A stretch of DNA of 64,000 nucleotides from positions 124,001 through 188,000 of the forward strand of contig NZ_QFYS01000004.1 in NCBI RefSeq assembly GCF_003254525.1, read 5' to 3'. Made by a program: the position numbers and the translations under genes. How positions within the stretch are numbered: position 1 is the stretch's first letter; every line of letters starts with the position of its first letter. The notes beneath the pieces are model-generated. The model was not told the origin of the DNA, searched no databases, and saw nothing but the letters and a program-made list of their open reading frames with translations. This document shows positions 16,872-26,138 of this stretch, piece by piece. Source of the stretch: Phenylobacterium kunshanense. GTDB taxonomy: Bacteria; Pseudomonadota; Alphaproteobacteria; Caulobacterales; Caulobacteraceae.

Positions 16872-18161
16872 TCAGGCGCTCATCGCCAGCGGCGGTCGTG
16901 TCCGGCCGCCGATGAGCTGGCCGTAGAGCTGGGTCAGGGCCTCGAAGGTGGCGTCCCAGCCGTGGCGTGTCTCGGCCCTGCGACGCGCCGCTCTCGAGAT
17001 CTCCGCGACATCTCGGGCGAACAGGGCCTCGATCGCCTCGGCGAGGCCGGCCGGCTCGACATTCTCCGCCGGTTGGCCCACGGAGGCGTCGATGAGCTCG
17101 CCCACGCCGCCCTGGCGGGAGCCGACCACCGGCAGGCCGGAGGCCATGGCTTCCAGGACGAAGAGGCCGAATATCTCGTTCTCGTTGGCGTGCAGCGCCG
17201 CGTCGCACGAGGCGAGGATGCCGGCCAGCTTCACCGGGTCACGCTCGAAGTCGAGGCTGACGACGCTGGGCGACCAGCTCTGGTCCTTGCCGGCGCCGAC
17301 CAGCAGCAGCTTGTAGGGATCGCCGAGCCGCTCCACCGCGGCGACCATGGAGTCGATGTTCTTCTCCCGCGCCGGACGGCCCGCGAACACCAGCAGCCGG
17401 GTCTCGGGCGGCAGGTCCAGCCGCTTGAGCAGCCGGGCGCGGTCGCCCCGCGAGGGGTTGAACAATGCGGTGTCGACGCCGAGCTGCTGGATCGACATCC
17501 GCGTCACGCCGGCGTCGGCGAGGCGCGCGGCCATATGCCGGCTGGGCGCCACCACGTGGTCGAAGCGCTGGTAGGCCTGGGCCCAGAAGCTGAAAGTGGG
17601 CGCCTCGGCCCACTCGCCGAAGTGCAGGGCCGCCAGGGCCGCCGCGTCGGTGTGGCAGAAGCCGACCACGGGCACGCCCAGCGCCTCTCCCGCGTACAGC
17701 GCGGCATGGCCGGGCACGAAGACATCGCCAGCCTCGATCACGTCGGGCTCCAACAGGCGCAGCACGGCCTCCCACTTGGTCAGGCTGGCCGGCATCCGGT
17801 AGCCGTTGCCAAAGGGCAGGCGCGCGGCCGCTATGGTCACCACGCCGTCGGCTTCCGCGCGCGTGCGGGCGCCCGGCACCACGAGGCTGTGGCGGACGTC
17901 GGGACGCCGCCGGGCCAGCCAGGCGCGCTTGGCCGTCAGGTAGCGCTTCACGCCGCCTGACTGCGGCGCATACATCATCGTGGTGTCGACGAGGTGGAAG
18001 CCGCCGTCCGGCGGTTCGGCCACGTTGGCGGCCGCTTCCGGCTCGAGACGGATGAGTTTGGCGTACCGGGGGGCGGAGGCGTCGAACACGCGGCCAGATC
18101 TCCGTGCGAGGATGCTGTCGGCGGCGGCTGTGAACAGGCGGGCTGACTCAGGCGGCTGCAC
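16872..18161 (-). CDS. GT4-type glycosyltransferase
   Basis: A 429-residue GT-B fold glycosyltransferase of the group 1 (GT4) type, expected to transfer a sugar from a nucleotide donor to an envelope lipid, polysaccharide or similar acceptor. The N-terminal domain carries the acceptor-side PQSGGVKRYL loop. The C-terminal domain shows VFAGRPAREKNID, LLLVGAGKD, and a donor-binding NENEIFGLFVLEAMASGLPV with the E-x7-E arrangement. The GTG start at 18161 is the longest option; the first 50 residues are not clearly conserved and a later start is possible. No other polysaccharide genes are next to it. Confidence 0.88.
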   Translation of the reverse strand: MQPPESARLFTAAADSILARRSGRVFDASAPRYAKLIRLEPEAAANVAEPPDGGFHLVDTTMMYAPQSGGVKRYLTAKRAWLARRRPDVRHSLVVPGARTRAEADGVVTIAAARLPFGNGYRMPASLTKWEAVLRLLEPDVIEAGDVFVPGHAALYAGEALGVPVVGFCHTDAAALAALHFGEWAEAPTFSFWAQAYQRFDHVVAPSRHMAARLADAGVTRMSIQQLGVDTALFNPSRGDRARLLKRLDLPPETRLLVFAGRPAREKNIDSMVAAVERLGDPYKLLLVGAGKDQSWSPSVVSLDFERDPVKLAGILASCDAALHANENEIFGLFVLEAMASGLPVVGSRQGGVGELIDASVGQPAENVEPAGLAEAIEALFARDVAEISRAARRRAETRHGWDATFEALTQLYGQLIGGRTRPPLAMSA

Positions 18162-18391
18162 GACCTTGGCCTTGAGGGCCTTGAGGGTCGCGCGCCGAGG
18201 GGGGCGTCTCTTCCAGATCCTGGCCAGGGGTCCCGCCCTTCGTTCGATGCAGGGGCATACTAGCGGCCCCAGGCGTCATGTCATCGCCTACGGCGGCGCT
18301 TTCAAGGCCCCTCGGTCGCAATGAAGTCATGGAACCCCTCCGCGCGAGACCTCCCGCAGGCGTCTAACCCGCAGGCCCCGGCGAAGTTGCG

Positions 18392-19981
18392 TCAGCGCGG
18401 ATCGTAAGCGCGTGCGACCTCGGGGCGGGCGGCCACGTCGGGCAGAAAGGCCGGCTCCCGCCGCGCCCGGGTCGCCTGTTCGAACGCGAAGCCCAGGGCC
18501 AGCAGCCGCGCCTCCGACCAGGCCGGGCCCAGGAACGAGAGCCCCACGGGCAGGCCGCTCACATGGCCGGCGGGGACGGTCAGGTGCGGGTAGCCCGAGA
18601 CGGCCGGCAGCCGGGAGGGCGATCCGAAGAAGGGGCCGCCGTTCACCGGGTCGACGATGGACGGCGGGCCGCCGCTGGGGGCGACGATGGCGTCCAGTCG
18701 GTTCTCCGCCAGCATCCGGTCCAGCGCCTCGCGGGCGAGCCGGTTCGCCGTGGCGCGCTTCTCCTGGTAGGTCGGATCGGTGAGGGGCGGCTTGGCCGCC
18801 GTCTGGTCGAGGATCTCCTGGCCGAACAGGGCCGTCTCGCGCGGCTCGGCCTTGTTGAAGGCGATCAGGTCGTCGAGAGAGCGCGTCTTCACGGCGACAG
18901 GCGTCGACGCCAGGTAGGCGTTCAGCGCCGCCTTGAACTCCGTGCGAAGCGTGTCGCCTTCCAACTCGGCGATCTTGCCCATGACGGCGTCGTCCGGTCC
19001 CTTGATCTCCACCACCTCGGCCCCCTGGGCGCGGAGGGCGGCGACAGCCTCGTCGAACACCTTGTCCGCCCCCGGCGAGCGGCCCCGCCAATGGTGCCAG
19101 ATCCCGATCCGCGCCCCCTTGAGCGCATCGCGGCTCAGGGCCTTCAGATAGTCGGCCTTCCTCGCATCGGCGTCCTTCGTCGCCGGGTCCAGCGGATCGG
19201 TCCCGGCGATGGCGGTCAGCACGGCGGCGGTGTCCGCCACGGTGCGGGTCATGGGACCGGCGGTGTCCTGGTCGGGTGAGATCGGCACGATGTAGGCGCG
19301 GGACACCAGGCCCACGGTCGGTTTCAGGCCAACGACGCCATTCATGGCGGCCGGACAGGTGACCGAGCCGTCCGTCTCGGTGCCCAACGCCGCCGCCGCA
19401 AGACCGGCGGCCACCGCCGCGCCGGATCCCGAGGAGGAGCCGCAGGCGGTTCGGTCGAGGGAGTACGGGTTGCGCACGAGGCCGCCTACGGCGCTCCAGC
19501 CGCTGATCGACCGCGTGGAGCGGAAGTTGGCCCATTCCGAGAGGTTGGTCTTGCCGAGGATCACTGCGCCGGCGTCGGTCAGGCGCTTGACGACCGGGGC
19601 GTCGCGGCCGGTGACATTGGCCGCCAGGGCCAGCGAGCCCGCCGTCGTCGCCGTCCCGTCAGCGGACTCGATATTGTCCTTCAGCAGGATCGGGACGCCG
19701 TGCAGCGGCCCGCGGACCTTGCCGGCGCGCCGTTCCGCGTCCAGCCGGCGTGCGTCGGCCAGCGCATGGCTGTTGAGGGCCAGCACGGCGTTCAACTTGG
19801 GGCCGGCGCGGTCGATGCGCTCTATGCGCTCGAGATAGGCGCGGACAAGCTGCTCGGAGGTGACGCGGCCGTCGCTCATGGCCGCCTGCTGTTCCCCGGC
19901 GGAGGCGTAGGGGCTGAGGGGTTGGGCGAGGCCGGGGCCGGCGAGCGCGAGCGCTCCGGCGAGAACAGCGGCCTTCAGCAT
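18392..19981 (-). CDS. Secreted amidase (amidase signature family)
   Basis: A 529-residue amidase with an N-terminal signal peptide ([20 protein letters not shown]). The Ser-cisSer-Lys triad of the amidase signature family is recognisable: Lys in GVPILLKDNIES, and the two serines in the Gly/Ser-rich CGSSSGSGAAVAAG. The ATG at 19981 is selected because it starts the signal peptide and follows GGGAG; the frame stays open 123 codons upstream into the neighbouring gene's region. The substrate is unknown. Export suggests hydrolysis of amides or peptides outside the cytoplasm. Confidence 0.92.
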   Translation of the reverse strand: MLKAAVLAGALALAGPGLAQPLSPYASAGEQQAAMSDGRVTSEQLVRAYLERIERIDRAGPKLNAVLALNSHALADARRLDAERRAGKVRGPLHGVPILLKDNIESADGTATTAGSLALAANVTGRDAPVVKRLTDAGAVILGKTNLSEWANFRSTRSISGWSAVGGLVRNPYSLDRTACGSSSGSGAAVAAGLAAAALGTETDGSVTCPAAMNGVVGLKPTVGLVSRAYIVPISPDQDTAGPMTRTVADTAAVLTAIAGTDPLDPATKDADARKADYLKALSRDALKGARIGIWHHWRGRSPGADKVFDEAVAALRAQGAEVVEIKGPDDAVMGKIAELEGDTLRTEFKAALNAYLASTPVAVKTRSLDDLIAFNKAEPRETALFGQEILDQTAAKPPLTDPTYQEKRATANRLAREALDRMLAENRLDAIVAPSGGPPSIVDPVNGGPFFGSPSRLPAVSGYPHLTVPAGHVSGLPVGLSFLGPAWSEARLLALGFAFEQATRARREPAFLPDVAARPEVARAYDPR

Positions 19982-20061
19982 GCGACGCTCCCAAAGAACC
20001 CATTGGCGAGCCCGGTTGTATCGTGGCTCGGGCGCGACGCCACGCGGCAATCCCGGGGCGC

Positions 20062-21039
20062 TCAAGCGGCGGCGGCGCGGGCGTCGTCCCACGGCGTCAG
20101 GACACCAAGCTGCCGCAGCCGGGCGAACATCCGATGAATGTTGGAGAGGTTGTCCTGGACGATGCGGGCGAGAACCCGCCGGGACTCTGCCGAAGCGGTG
20201 GCCACGAGCCCCTTTTGCCCCCGAACGCATAGGCCCGCGGCCTCGAGGCTCACAGCGTACCGGCGGCAGGTCTCGGGCGAGATGCCGAGGCGCTCGGCGA
20301 GCAGGCCGGTCCGGATCGGCGTGCCATGCGTGGCCGGCTCCAACGCCCATTGGGCCAGCGCTTCTGGATTAAGGCCTTCCGTGTTCGCGCGGGCGATCCC
20401 CCCCAGCACGAGGGCGCTGATCACGTCTCCCGCAAAGGCGACGAGGTCGCCGATCGCACGGAGCATGTATTCGGCGAACGCCCGGTTCGTGACGCGGACC
20501 GGCGCGTCCGACACGGGGCGCGGCGCGCCGGCCTCGGGCCCCGCCAGGACACCGGCGTCCAGCAGGTCGGCGTAGAAGCGGCCGATCCGCTGGTGGCGGT
20601 CCAGCATGATGCCGATGTAGGCCGGATCGACAACGCTGGTCGGAGTCGCGAAGACGCCACGTTCCCCGTGCGCGAGGGTCCCGTTCCGGACGAGGCCACG
20701 TACGCGCCGGCGAACGGTCTCGAAGGGCATTCCAAGGGAGTGGGCTATGGCGCTCACGCTCACCGGCCGGCGCAGTTCGGGCGGCGCCGGCGCGTCGATC
20801 GTCGCATAGGCAAGCTCCAGGTCACGGTTCCGGAGCATGGGCGTCACATTGGCGGTAAGCACGGCGGTGAACAGCAGCGCGTCGATGAGGTCGTGGCTCC
20901 GCCGGCTGCGGCCGATCCTCTCGACGTCCAGGATCAGCTCCAGCGACAGGGCGGCCGCCCGCCAGGCGAGGGCGTCGTGGTCCGTGGGCGTAACGACGGC
21001 CGGCCGGGCCGGCGGATCCAGGAGCTGCATGGAACGCAT
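20062..21039 (-). CDS. Helix-turn-helix transcriptional regulator with two HTH motifs
   Basis: A 325-residue protein with two separate HTH motifs: one near residues 92-120 (VSAIAHSLGMPFETVRRRV) and a second near 240-268 (TGLLAERLGISPETCRRYA). Each half has the same plan, a helical segment followed by a winged-helix-like unit, so the protein looks like an internal duplication. No ligand domain was recognised. It starts 3 bp after a small ORF on the same strand and ends 80 bp before the amidase gene, which it may regulate. The ATG at 21039 was chosen; a second Met at residue 4 is also possible. Confidence 0.82.
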   Translation of the reverse strand: MRSMQLLDPPARPAVVTPTDHDALAWRAAALSLELILDVERIGRSRRSHDLIDALLFTAVLTANVTPMLRNRDLELAYATIDAPAPPELRRPVSVSAIAHSLGMPFETVRRRVRGLVRNGTLAHGERGVFATPTSVVDPAYIGIMLDRHQRIGRFYADLLDAGVLAGPEAGAPRPVSDAPVRVTNRAFAEYMLRAIGDLVAFAGDVISALVLGGIARANTEGLNPEALAQWALEPATHGTPIRTGLLAERLGISPETCRRYAVSLEAAGLCVRGQKGLVATASAESRRVLARIVQDNLSNIHRMFARLRQLGVLTPWDDARAAAA

Positions 21040-21042
21040 ACT

Positions 21043-21174
21043 TCAGGGTGTTACGCCGGGCCCCTTCAGACGCTCGACAACGGCGGCGTCGAGCTGGCTG
21101 TCGCGGCCGGCAGGCGTCTCAACGAGCCCGCGTTCGACGTGCATGTCCACCGGCCGGGGGTTGAGCTTGACCAT
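21043..21174 (-). CDS. Possible small ORF upstream of HTH regulator
   Basis: A 43-codon reading frame (start MVKLNPRPVDMHVERG, end VERLKGPGVTP) fills the gap between the TauE gene and the HTH regulator and stops 3 bp before the regulator's ATG. Its codon use is like a real gene (G/C at third positions), but no good ribosome binding site precedes the ATG and the frame is open further upstream into tauE. No family was recognised. Confidence 0.3.
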   Translation of the reverse strand: MVKLNPRPVDMHVERGLVETPAGRDSQLDAAVVERLKGPGVTP

Positions 21175-21205
21175 TCCAAGGGCGACGCCGTCGGGAGAAG
21201 GGCGC

Positions 21206-21973
21206 CTATAGCAGGCCGACGCCCTGCCAGACGGCCAGGGCGACGACGAGGACGCCGACGATCCAGGTCAGCATCCTGAGCGGCAGCACCTTGGTCATCC
21301 ACCCCGCCACCGGCGCGGCGATCATGCCGCCGGCGATCAGGCCCGCCAGCGACCAGAGCAGGTCGCGCAGGCCTGCCGTCTCCCAGTGGCCGGTCAGCAG
21401 GGCGCTCAGGAAGGCGGCTGAAGTCGCGGCGGCGACGAACACCTCGGCGGTGTTGGTGGTGCCGATGGCCTTTCGTGGATCGGCGCCGGCGCCCATCAGC
21501 GAACTGGTCACCACGGGACCCCAGCCGCCGCCGCCGATGGCGTCGAAGAAGCCGCCGACCAGGCCGAGGGGCAGGGGGGATCGCCAGGAGAACACCTTGG
21601 GCCGCGCCTGACGCCAGGCGCGGTAGAGGATCACGAGGCCCATCAGGAACAGCCAGGCGACCACGAACGGCTTCACCGCCTCGCCCGGTACCGACGTCAG
21701 CACATAGGCGCCGAGGATTCCGCCCGCGACGCCGCCGCCCGCCAGCAACGCCAGCAGCTTCCAGTCCACGTTTCGGTAGACGATGTGGGAGAGGCCTGAC
21801 GCCAGGCCCGTGAACACCTTGGCGGCGTGGACGCTGGCGGAGGCGTTGGCCGGAGTGACCCCGAAGCTCAGCAGCACGGAGGTCGAAATGACGCCATAGG
21901 CCATGCCCAGGGCGCCATCGACGAGCTGCGCCGCGAAGCCGACGGCGGCGAAGAGCCAGAAATCCGGATCCAT
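21206..21973 (-). CDS. TauE/SafE family membrane transporter
   Basis: A 255-residue polytopic membrane protein of the TauE/SafE (sulfite exporter) family with about eight hydrophobic segments. The two family repeats are visible: GFAAQLVDGALGMAYGV with the following HAAKVFTGLASGLSH, and GLVGGFFDAIGGGGWGPVV with the following NTAEVFVAAATS. Members export sulfite, sulfoacetate or other small anions; the substrate here is not known. It reads toward the HTH regulator on the same strand, so a short operon with the regulator and amidase is possible. Confidence 0.9.
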   Translation of the reverse strand: MDPDFWLFAAVGFAAQLVDGALGMAYGVISTSVLLSFGVTPANASASVHAAKVFTGLASGLSHIVYRNVDWKLLALLAGGGVAGGILGAYVLTSVPGEAVKPFVVAWLFLMGLVILYRAWRQARPKVFSWRSPLPLGLVGGFFDAIGGGGWGPVVTSSLMGAGADPRKAIGTTNTAEVFVAAATSAAFLSALLTGHWETAGLRDLLWSLAGLIAGGMIAAPVAGWMTKVLPLRMLTWIVGVLVVALAVWQGVGLL

Positions 21974-22062
21974 CGGCGCGGCCTTAGGGCCAAGCTGATG
22001 GGCGGGCCAGCCCAGAATCTCTCACGTCTGCGTCAGAAGACTTGGGCCGGCCGGCAGGAACG

Positions 22063-22629
22063 TCAGTCCTTGGCGCGTTCCTGGTAGCTGCCGTCCTCGG
22101 TGAGGATGACGATCTTGGTGCCCGGGCCGATGTACGGCGGGATCATGGTGCGCAGGCCGTTCGACAGCACGGCCGGCTTGTACGACGACGAGGCGGTCTG
22201 GCCCTTCACGGACGGTTCGGTCTCGACGACCTCGAACACGGCGGTCCGCGGCAGCTCGATGGCGATCGGCACGCCCTCATGGGTCGATAGCTGAACCGTG
22301 CAGCCGTCCGTGAGGTACGGCGCGGCGTCGCCCACCATCTCCTCGGACGCCACGACCTGCTCGTAGGTCTCGGGGTTCATGAAGTGGAACCCTTCGCCGT
22401 CCTGGTAGAGGAAGGTGTAGGAGCGGTCGTCGACGATGGCGCGCTCGACGGTCTCGGTGGTCCGCCAGCGTTCCGAAATCTTCACGCCGTCCGAGATGCG
22501 ACGCATGTTGAGCTGGGTGACGGGCGTGCCCTTGCCGGGATGGATGTTCTCGGCGGTCAGGACGACGTAGAGCTTGCCCTCGAGATCGACGACATTGCCC
22601 TTGCGCAGCGAGCTGGCGGAGACTTTCAC
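22063..22629 (-). CDS. efp: Elongation factor P
   Basis: EF-P helps the ribosome synthesise polyproline stretches. The 188-residue product has the KOW-like N-terminal domain with the modification loop [10 protein letters not shown] (Lys33, corresponding to the lysylated residue of the enterobacterial protein), then two OB-fold domains ending in [16 protein letters not shown]. The GTG at 22629 is chosen because it follows CGAGGA and starts the conserved [11 protein letters not shown]. The EpmA modifying enzyme gene is divergent 113 bp away, and the EpmB homologue is 3.5 kb downstream of it, so the full beta-lysylation pathway is present. Confidence 0.96.
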   Translation of the reverse strand: MKVSASSLRKGNVVDLEGKLYVVLTAENIHPGKGTPVTQLNMRRISDGVKISERWRTTETVERAIVDDRSYTFLYQDGEGFHFMNPETYEQVVASEEMVGDAAPYLTDGCTVQLSTHEGVPIAIELPRTAVFEVVETEPSVKGQTASSSYKPAVLSNGLRTMIPPYIGPGTKIVILTEDGSYQERAKD

Positions 22630-22742
22630 GGGTGGTCCTCGGTGATGCGGCGGACCGCTGGCGCGATTCCGCTGATGAAATTCTTGTGGCGCCCCTATAG
22701 CGATGTGCGCCGAAATCTCCAGCCCCCAGCGTCGTCGCAGCC

Positions 22743-23756
22743 GTGTCCCGATCCCCTGAAACGCCCTGGTGGAGTCCACTTCGCCGGCCCGACCGCCGCC
22801 CGTTCCTGGAGGCGCGGGGCCGGATCACCCGCGCCGCGCGCCGCTGGCTGGAGGACGAGGGGCTTACCGAGGTGGAGACGGCGGCCCTGCAGGTCTCGCC
22901 CGGCAACGAGGCCCACCTGCACGCCTTCGCGACCCAGGCCCTGACCACGGCCGGCGAGCCATCGCCCATGTATCTCCATACCTCCCCGGAGTTCGCCTGC
23001 AAGAAGCTGCTGGCCTCGGGCGAGACGGCCATCTTCACCCTGGCGAAGGTGTGGCGGAACCGCGAGCGGGGGCCGCTGCATCATCCCGAGTTCACGATGC
23101 TGGAATGGTATCGGGCGGGCGCGCCTTACGAGGTGCTGATGGATGACTGCGCCGCACTGCTGCGGCTGGCGGCCGAGGCGGCGGGGACGCGGAGCCTGAG
23201 CTGGCGGGGCTCCACCGCGGATCCTTTCGCGGATCCGGAGCGGCTGACGGTGGCGGAGGCGTTCGAGCGCCACGCGGGCGTCGATCTGTTCGGCGACCTC
23301 TACGGCCAGGCGCGGGCGATCGGGATCAGGCTTGCCGAGGACGACACCTGGGCGGACGTCTTCAGCCGGATCATCGTGGAGAAGGTGGAGCCAAACCTGG
23401 GCCACGGGCGTTGTACGATACTGTGCGAATACCCAGCCTCAGAGGCCGCCCTTGCCCGGCCCAAGCCCTCGGATCCCCGCGTCGCCGAACGCTTCGAACT
23501 CTATGCCTGCGGGGTGGAGCTGGCGAACTGCTTTGGCGAGCTGACCGATCCGGCCGAGCAGCGGCGGCGTTTCGAGATCGAGATGGCCGAGAAGCAGCGG
23601 GTCTACGGCGAGCGTTATCCGATCGACGAGGATTTCCTGGCCGCGCTGGCGCTGATGTCTCCGGCCAGCGGCGGCGCTCTCGGCTTCGACCGGCTGGTGA
23701 TGCTGGCCACGGGCGCGGCCAGGATCGACCAGGTGCTGTGGACGCCGGTCGCCTGA
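22743..23756 (+). CDS. epmA: EF-P lysine lysyltransferase EpmA
   Basis: EpmA (GenX/PoxA) is a truncated class II lysyl-tRNA synthetase paralogue that attaches beta-lysine to the conserved Lys of EF-P. The 337-residue protein lacks a tRNA anticodon-binding domain. It shows motif 2 ([17 protein letters not shown], then MLEWYR) and motif 3 ([12 protein letters not shown]). The start is GTG. It sits divergently from efp and is followed 16 bp later by a hybrid histidine kinase and then epmB, an arrangement that separates the two modifying enzymes by a signalling gene. Confidence 0.95.
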   Translation: MSRSPETPWWSPLRRPDRRPFLEARGRITRAARRWLEDEGLTEVETAALQVSPGNEAHLHAFATQALTTAGEPSPMYLHTSPEFACKKLLASGETAIFTLAKVWRNRERGPLHHPEFTMLEWYRAGAPYEVLMDDCAALLRLAAEAAGTRSLSWRGSTADPFADPERLTVAEAFERHAGVDLFGDLYGQARAIGIRLAEDDTWADVFSRIIVEKVEPNLGHGRCTILCEYPASEAALARPKPSDPRVAERFELYACGVELANCFGELTDPAEQRRRFEIEMAEKQRVYGERYPIDEDFLAALALMSPASGGALGFDRLVMLATGAARIDQVLWTPVA

Positions 23757-23772
23757 CAACCGCAGCGCGAAC

Positions 23773-26082
23773 TTGACTTTGCGGCGCCGGTCCGGACCCC
23801 TGTCGTCCGTGGTGAGACAACGACTACCCGCAGCGTTGCCTTATTTCGTCGTCCCCAGCCTGGTGCTGCTGGTGGGCGTATGCGCCACGCTGCTGATTTC
23901 CTTCCTGTTCCTGCGGGGCGCGGATAGCCGCGACCAGGAACGCATGCGCCTTCAGGCCGACCTCGCCGTCAGCGCCCTGCAGGAACGGATGGAGGCGCAC
24001 AGCGCCCTCCTGCGCGGAACTGCGGGGCTGTTCGCCGGGAGCGACGAGGTCGACGCCCGCGAATTCGACGCCTACGTGGCTCAGCTCGGACTCGGTACGC
24101 GCTATCCGGGGGTGCTGGGGATCGGGTACGCGGCGCGGGGGGCGGACGAGGCCGGCCGGGCGCAGATCGAGGCGTCGATGCGGCGCCAGGGTTTTCCGGA
24201 CTTCCGCGTCTGGCCAGCCACGCCACGGGACGTCTACACCAGCATCGTCTATCTCTCCCCGATGAACGCGCGGAACGCGGCGGCGATCGGGTACGACATG
24301 TTCACCGAGCCGTATCGCCGCGAGGCGATGGCCCGGGCCGCGACGACCGGCCAGCTCGCGGCCTCGGCCCGCGTGGAGCTCGTGCAGGAGATCGACGCGG
24401 ATAAGCAGCCCGGGTTCCTCATGTACCTGCCGGTCCGGCGGGACGCAGACCAGACGCCGCTTGCCGGCTTCGTCTACAGCCCGCTGCGCGCGCACGATCT
24501 CCTTGAGACCGTCTTCCCCCGGCGGCCGGACCGGCTGATGGACGTGACGATCTATGACGGGGCCGCGCGCCGCGAGAACCGGCTCTATGGAACGGACGGG
24601 CCCGACGAACCGGACGCCCGGCTGAGGACCACGCGCCAGGTCGACATCGGGGGGCGGACCTGGACCCTCGCCTTCGCCGCCCGACCTGCGTTCGAGGCGG
24701 GCAGCAACCGGTCGCTGGCCTGGTGGTCGGCGGCGGCCGGCGCGATCGTCACCCTGGCCCTGACGCTCGCCGTCCTCGCCCAGGCGCGGGGCGCCATCCA
24801 TGCCGAGCATGCGCGGGCCGAGCTGCGGGACGTGAACGCCAGCCTGGAAGACCGGGTCGAGGCGCGGACCCGCGAGCTGCGCGAGGAGATGGGCCGGCGG
24901 GAGGCGGCCGAGGACCAGATCCGCCAGATGCAGAAGATGGAGGCGATCGGGCAGCTCTCGGGCGGGATCGCCCACGACTTCAACAACATGCTGGCGATCG
25001 TCATCGGCAGCCTCGACATGGCGAGGCGGCGGCTCGCCGGCGGCGAGGACCCCCGGGTCATCCGCTATCTCGACAACGCCGCCGAGGGCGCGCGGCGGGC
25101 GGCGGTGCTGACCGGCCGGCTGCTGGCCTTCGCCCGGCGGCAGCAGCTCAGCCCCGAGCCCGTGGATCCGAACCGGCTCGTGAACGGCATGGCCGAGCTT
25201 CTCCAGCGCGCCCTGGGGGAGCGGGTGGAAATCCGCACCACGCTCGCCGAAGGCCTGTGGCCGGTGCACGCCGACGCCGCCGAACTGGAGAACGCGCTGC
25301 TGAATCTGGCGGTCAACGCCCGCGACGCGATGCCCGAGGGCGGCCGGCTGTCGATCGAGACGTCCAACATTCCCGCGTCGGGTGATGGCGGGCCCGCGGG
25401 GCTGCCGCCCGGGGACTTTGTGGCGATCCGCGTGGCCGACACGGGGGTCGGGATGAGCCCGGAGGTGATGGCCCGCGCCTTCGAGCCGTTCTTCACGACG
25501 AAGGCGGTGGGCAAGGGGACCGGCCTCGGCCTGTCGCAGGTCTATGGCTTCGTGCGCCAGTCCGGAGGCGAGGTGACCTTCCATTCCGCTCCGGGGGAAG
25601 GCGCGTGCGTGACGATCCTGCTGCCACGGTGGACGGGCGAGGCGCTGGTCCGCGAGGCGCGGCCGGCGCTCGAGGGCGCGCCGCTCCGGGCCGTGGAAGG
25701 AGAGGCGGTGCTCGTCGTGGAGGACGAGGCGGACGTGCGGCGCCTCTCGGTCGAGACCCTGCGAGAGCTTGGCTATCAGGTCTTCGAGGCCGAGGACGCC
25801 GGGCAGGCGCTTGAGATGCTGCCCGGCCTCTCCCGCCTGGACCTGTTGTTCACCGATATCGTGATGCCGGGCCTGAACGGCTTCCAGCTTGCCCAGCGGG
25901 CGCGCACCCTCAGGCCCGACCTGCGGGTGCTGTTCACCACGGGGTACGCCCACGGCGCGGCGACCGACGCCCAGGCGGCGATGACGGACTCGATGACCCT
26001 CGCCAAGCCCTTCTCGCTGGACCAGCTCGCCCGCAAGGTGCGGGAGGCCCTGGACGGTGGCGTGACCGACCGCGCGCGGTAG
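23773..26082 (+). CDS. CHASE-domain hybrid sensor histidine kinase
   Basis: A 769-residue membrane kinase with a membrane segment near residues 24-48, a periplasmic CHASE-type sensor domain (RYPGVLGIGYAARG, then YTSIVYLSPMNARN and the YDMFTEPYRREAM stretch), a second membrane segment near 318-336, a coiled coil, a HisKA domain with H-box GGIAHDFNNMLAIV (His401), an ATPase domain (DTGVGMSPEV, GKGTGLGLSQVYG) and a C-terminal receiver with Asp695 in LLFTDIVMPG. The TTG at 23773 gives the longest form; GTG at 23809 is also possible. Between epmA and epmB with short gaps, it may be co-transcribed with them. Confidence 0.93.
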   Translation: MTLRRRSGPLSSVVRQRLPAALPYFVVPSLVLLVGVCATLLISFLFLRGADSRDQERMRLQADLAVSALQERMEAHSALLRGTAGLFAGSDEVDAREFDAYVAQLGLGTRYPGVLGIGYAARGADEAGRAQIEASMRRQGFPDFRVWPATPRDVYTSIVYLSPMNARNAAAIGYDMFTEPYRREAMARAATTGQLAASARVELVQEIDADKQPGFLMYLPVRRDADQTPLAGFVYSPLRAHDLLETVFPRRPDRLMDVTIYDGAARRENRLYGTDGPDEPDARLRTTRQVDIGGRTWTLAFAARPAFEAGSNRSLAWWSAAAGAIVTLALTLAVLAQARGAIHAEHARAELRDVNASLEDRVEARTRELREEMGRREAAEDQIRQMQKMEAIGQLSGGIAHDFNNMLAIVIGSLDMARRRLAGGEDPRVIRYLDNAAEGARRAAVLTGRLLAFARRQQLSPEPVDPNRLVNGMAELLQRALGERVEIRTTLAEGLWPVHADAAELENALLNLAVNARDAMPEGGRLSIETSNIPASGDGGPAGLPPGDFVAIRVADTGVGMSPEVMARAFEPFFTTKAVGKGTGLGLSQVYGFVRQSGGEVTFHSAPGEGACVTILLPRWTGEALVREARPALEGAPLRAVEGEAVLVVEDEADVRRLSVETLRELGYQVFEAEDAGQALEMLPGLSRLDLLFTDIVMPGLNGFQLAQRARTLRPDLRVLFTTGYAHGAATDAQAAMTDSMTLAKPFSLDQLARKVREALDGGVTDRAR

Positions 26083-26138
26083 CGGGACAAGCCGTCGCGG
26101 TTGCCGCCGGCGCGCCGGGGCGCCATACGCCCGCGGCC

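Noticed and set aside
18148..18330. 60-codon minus-strand frame in the gap upstream of the glycosyltransferase
   Set aside because: It overlaps the glycosyltransferase start, is low-complexity and has no ribosome binding site.
22277..23038. 253-codon minus-strand frame spanning the efp/epmA intergenic region
   Set aside because: It is a shadow of efp and epmA in another frame, with shifted EF-P-like residues only by chance of composition.
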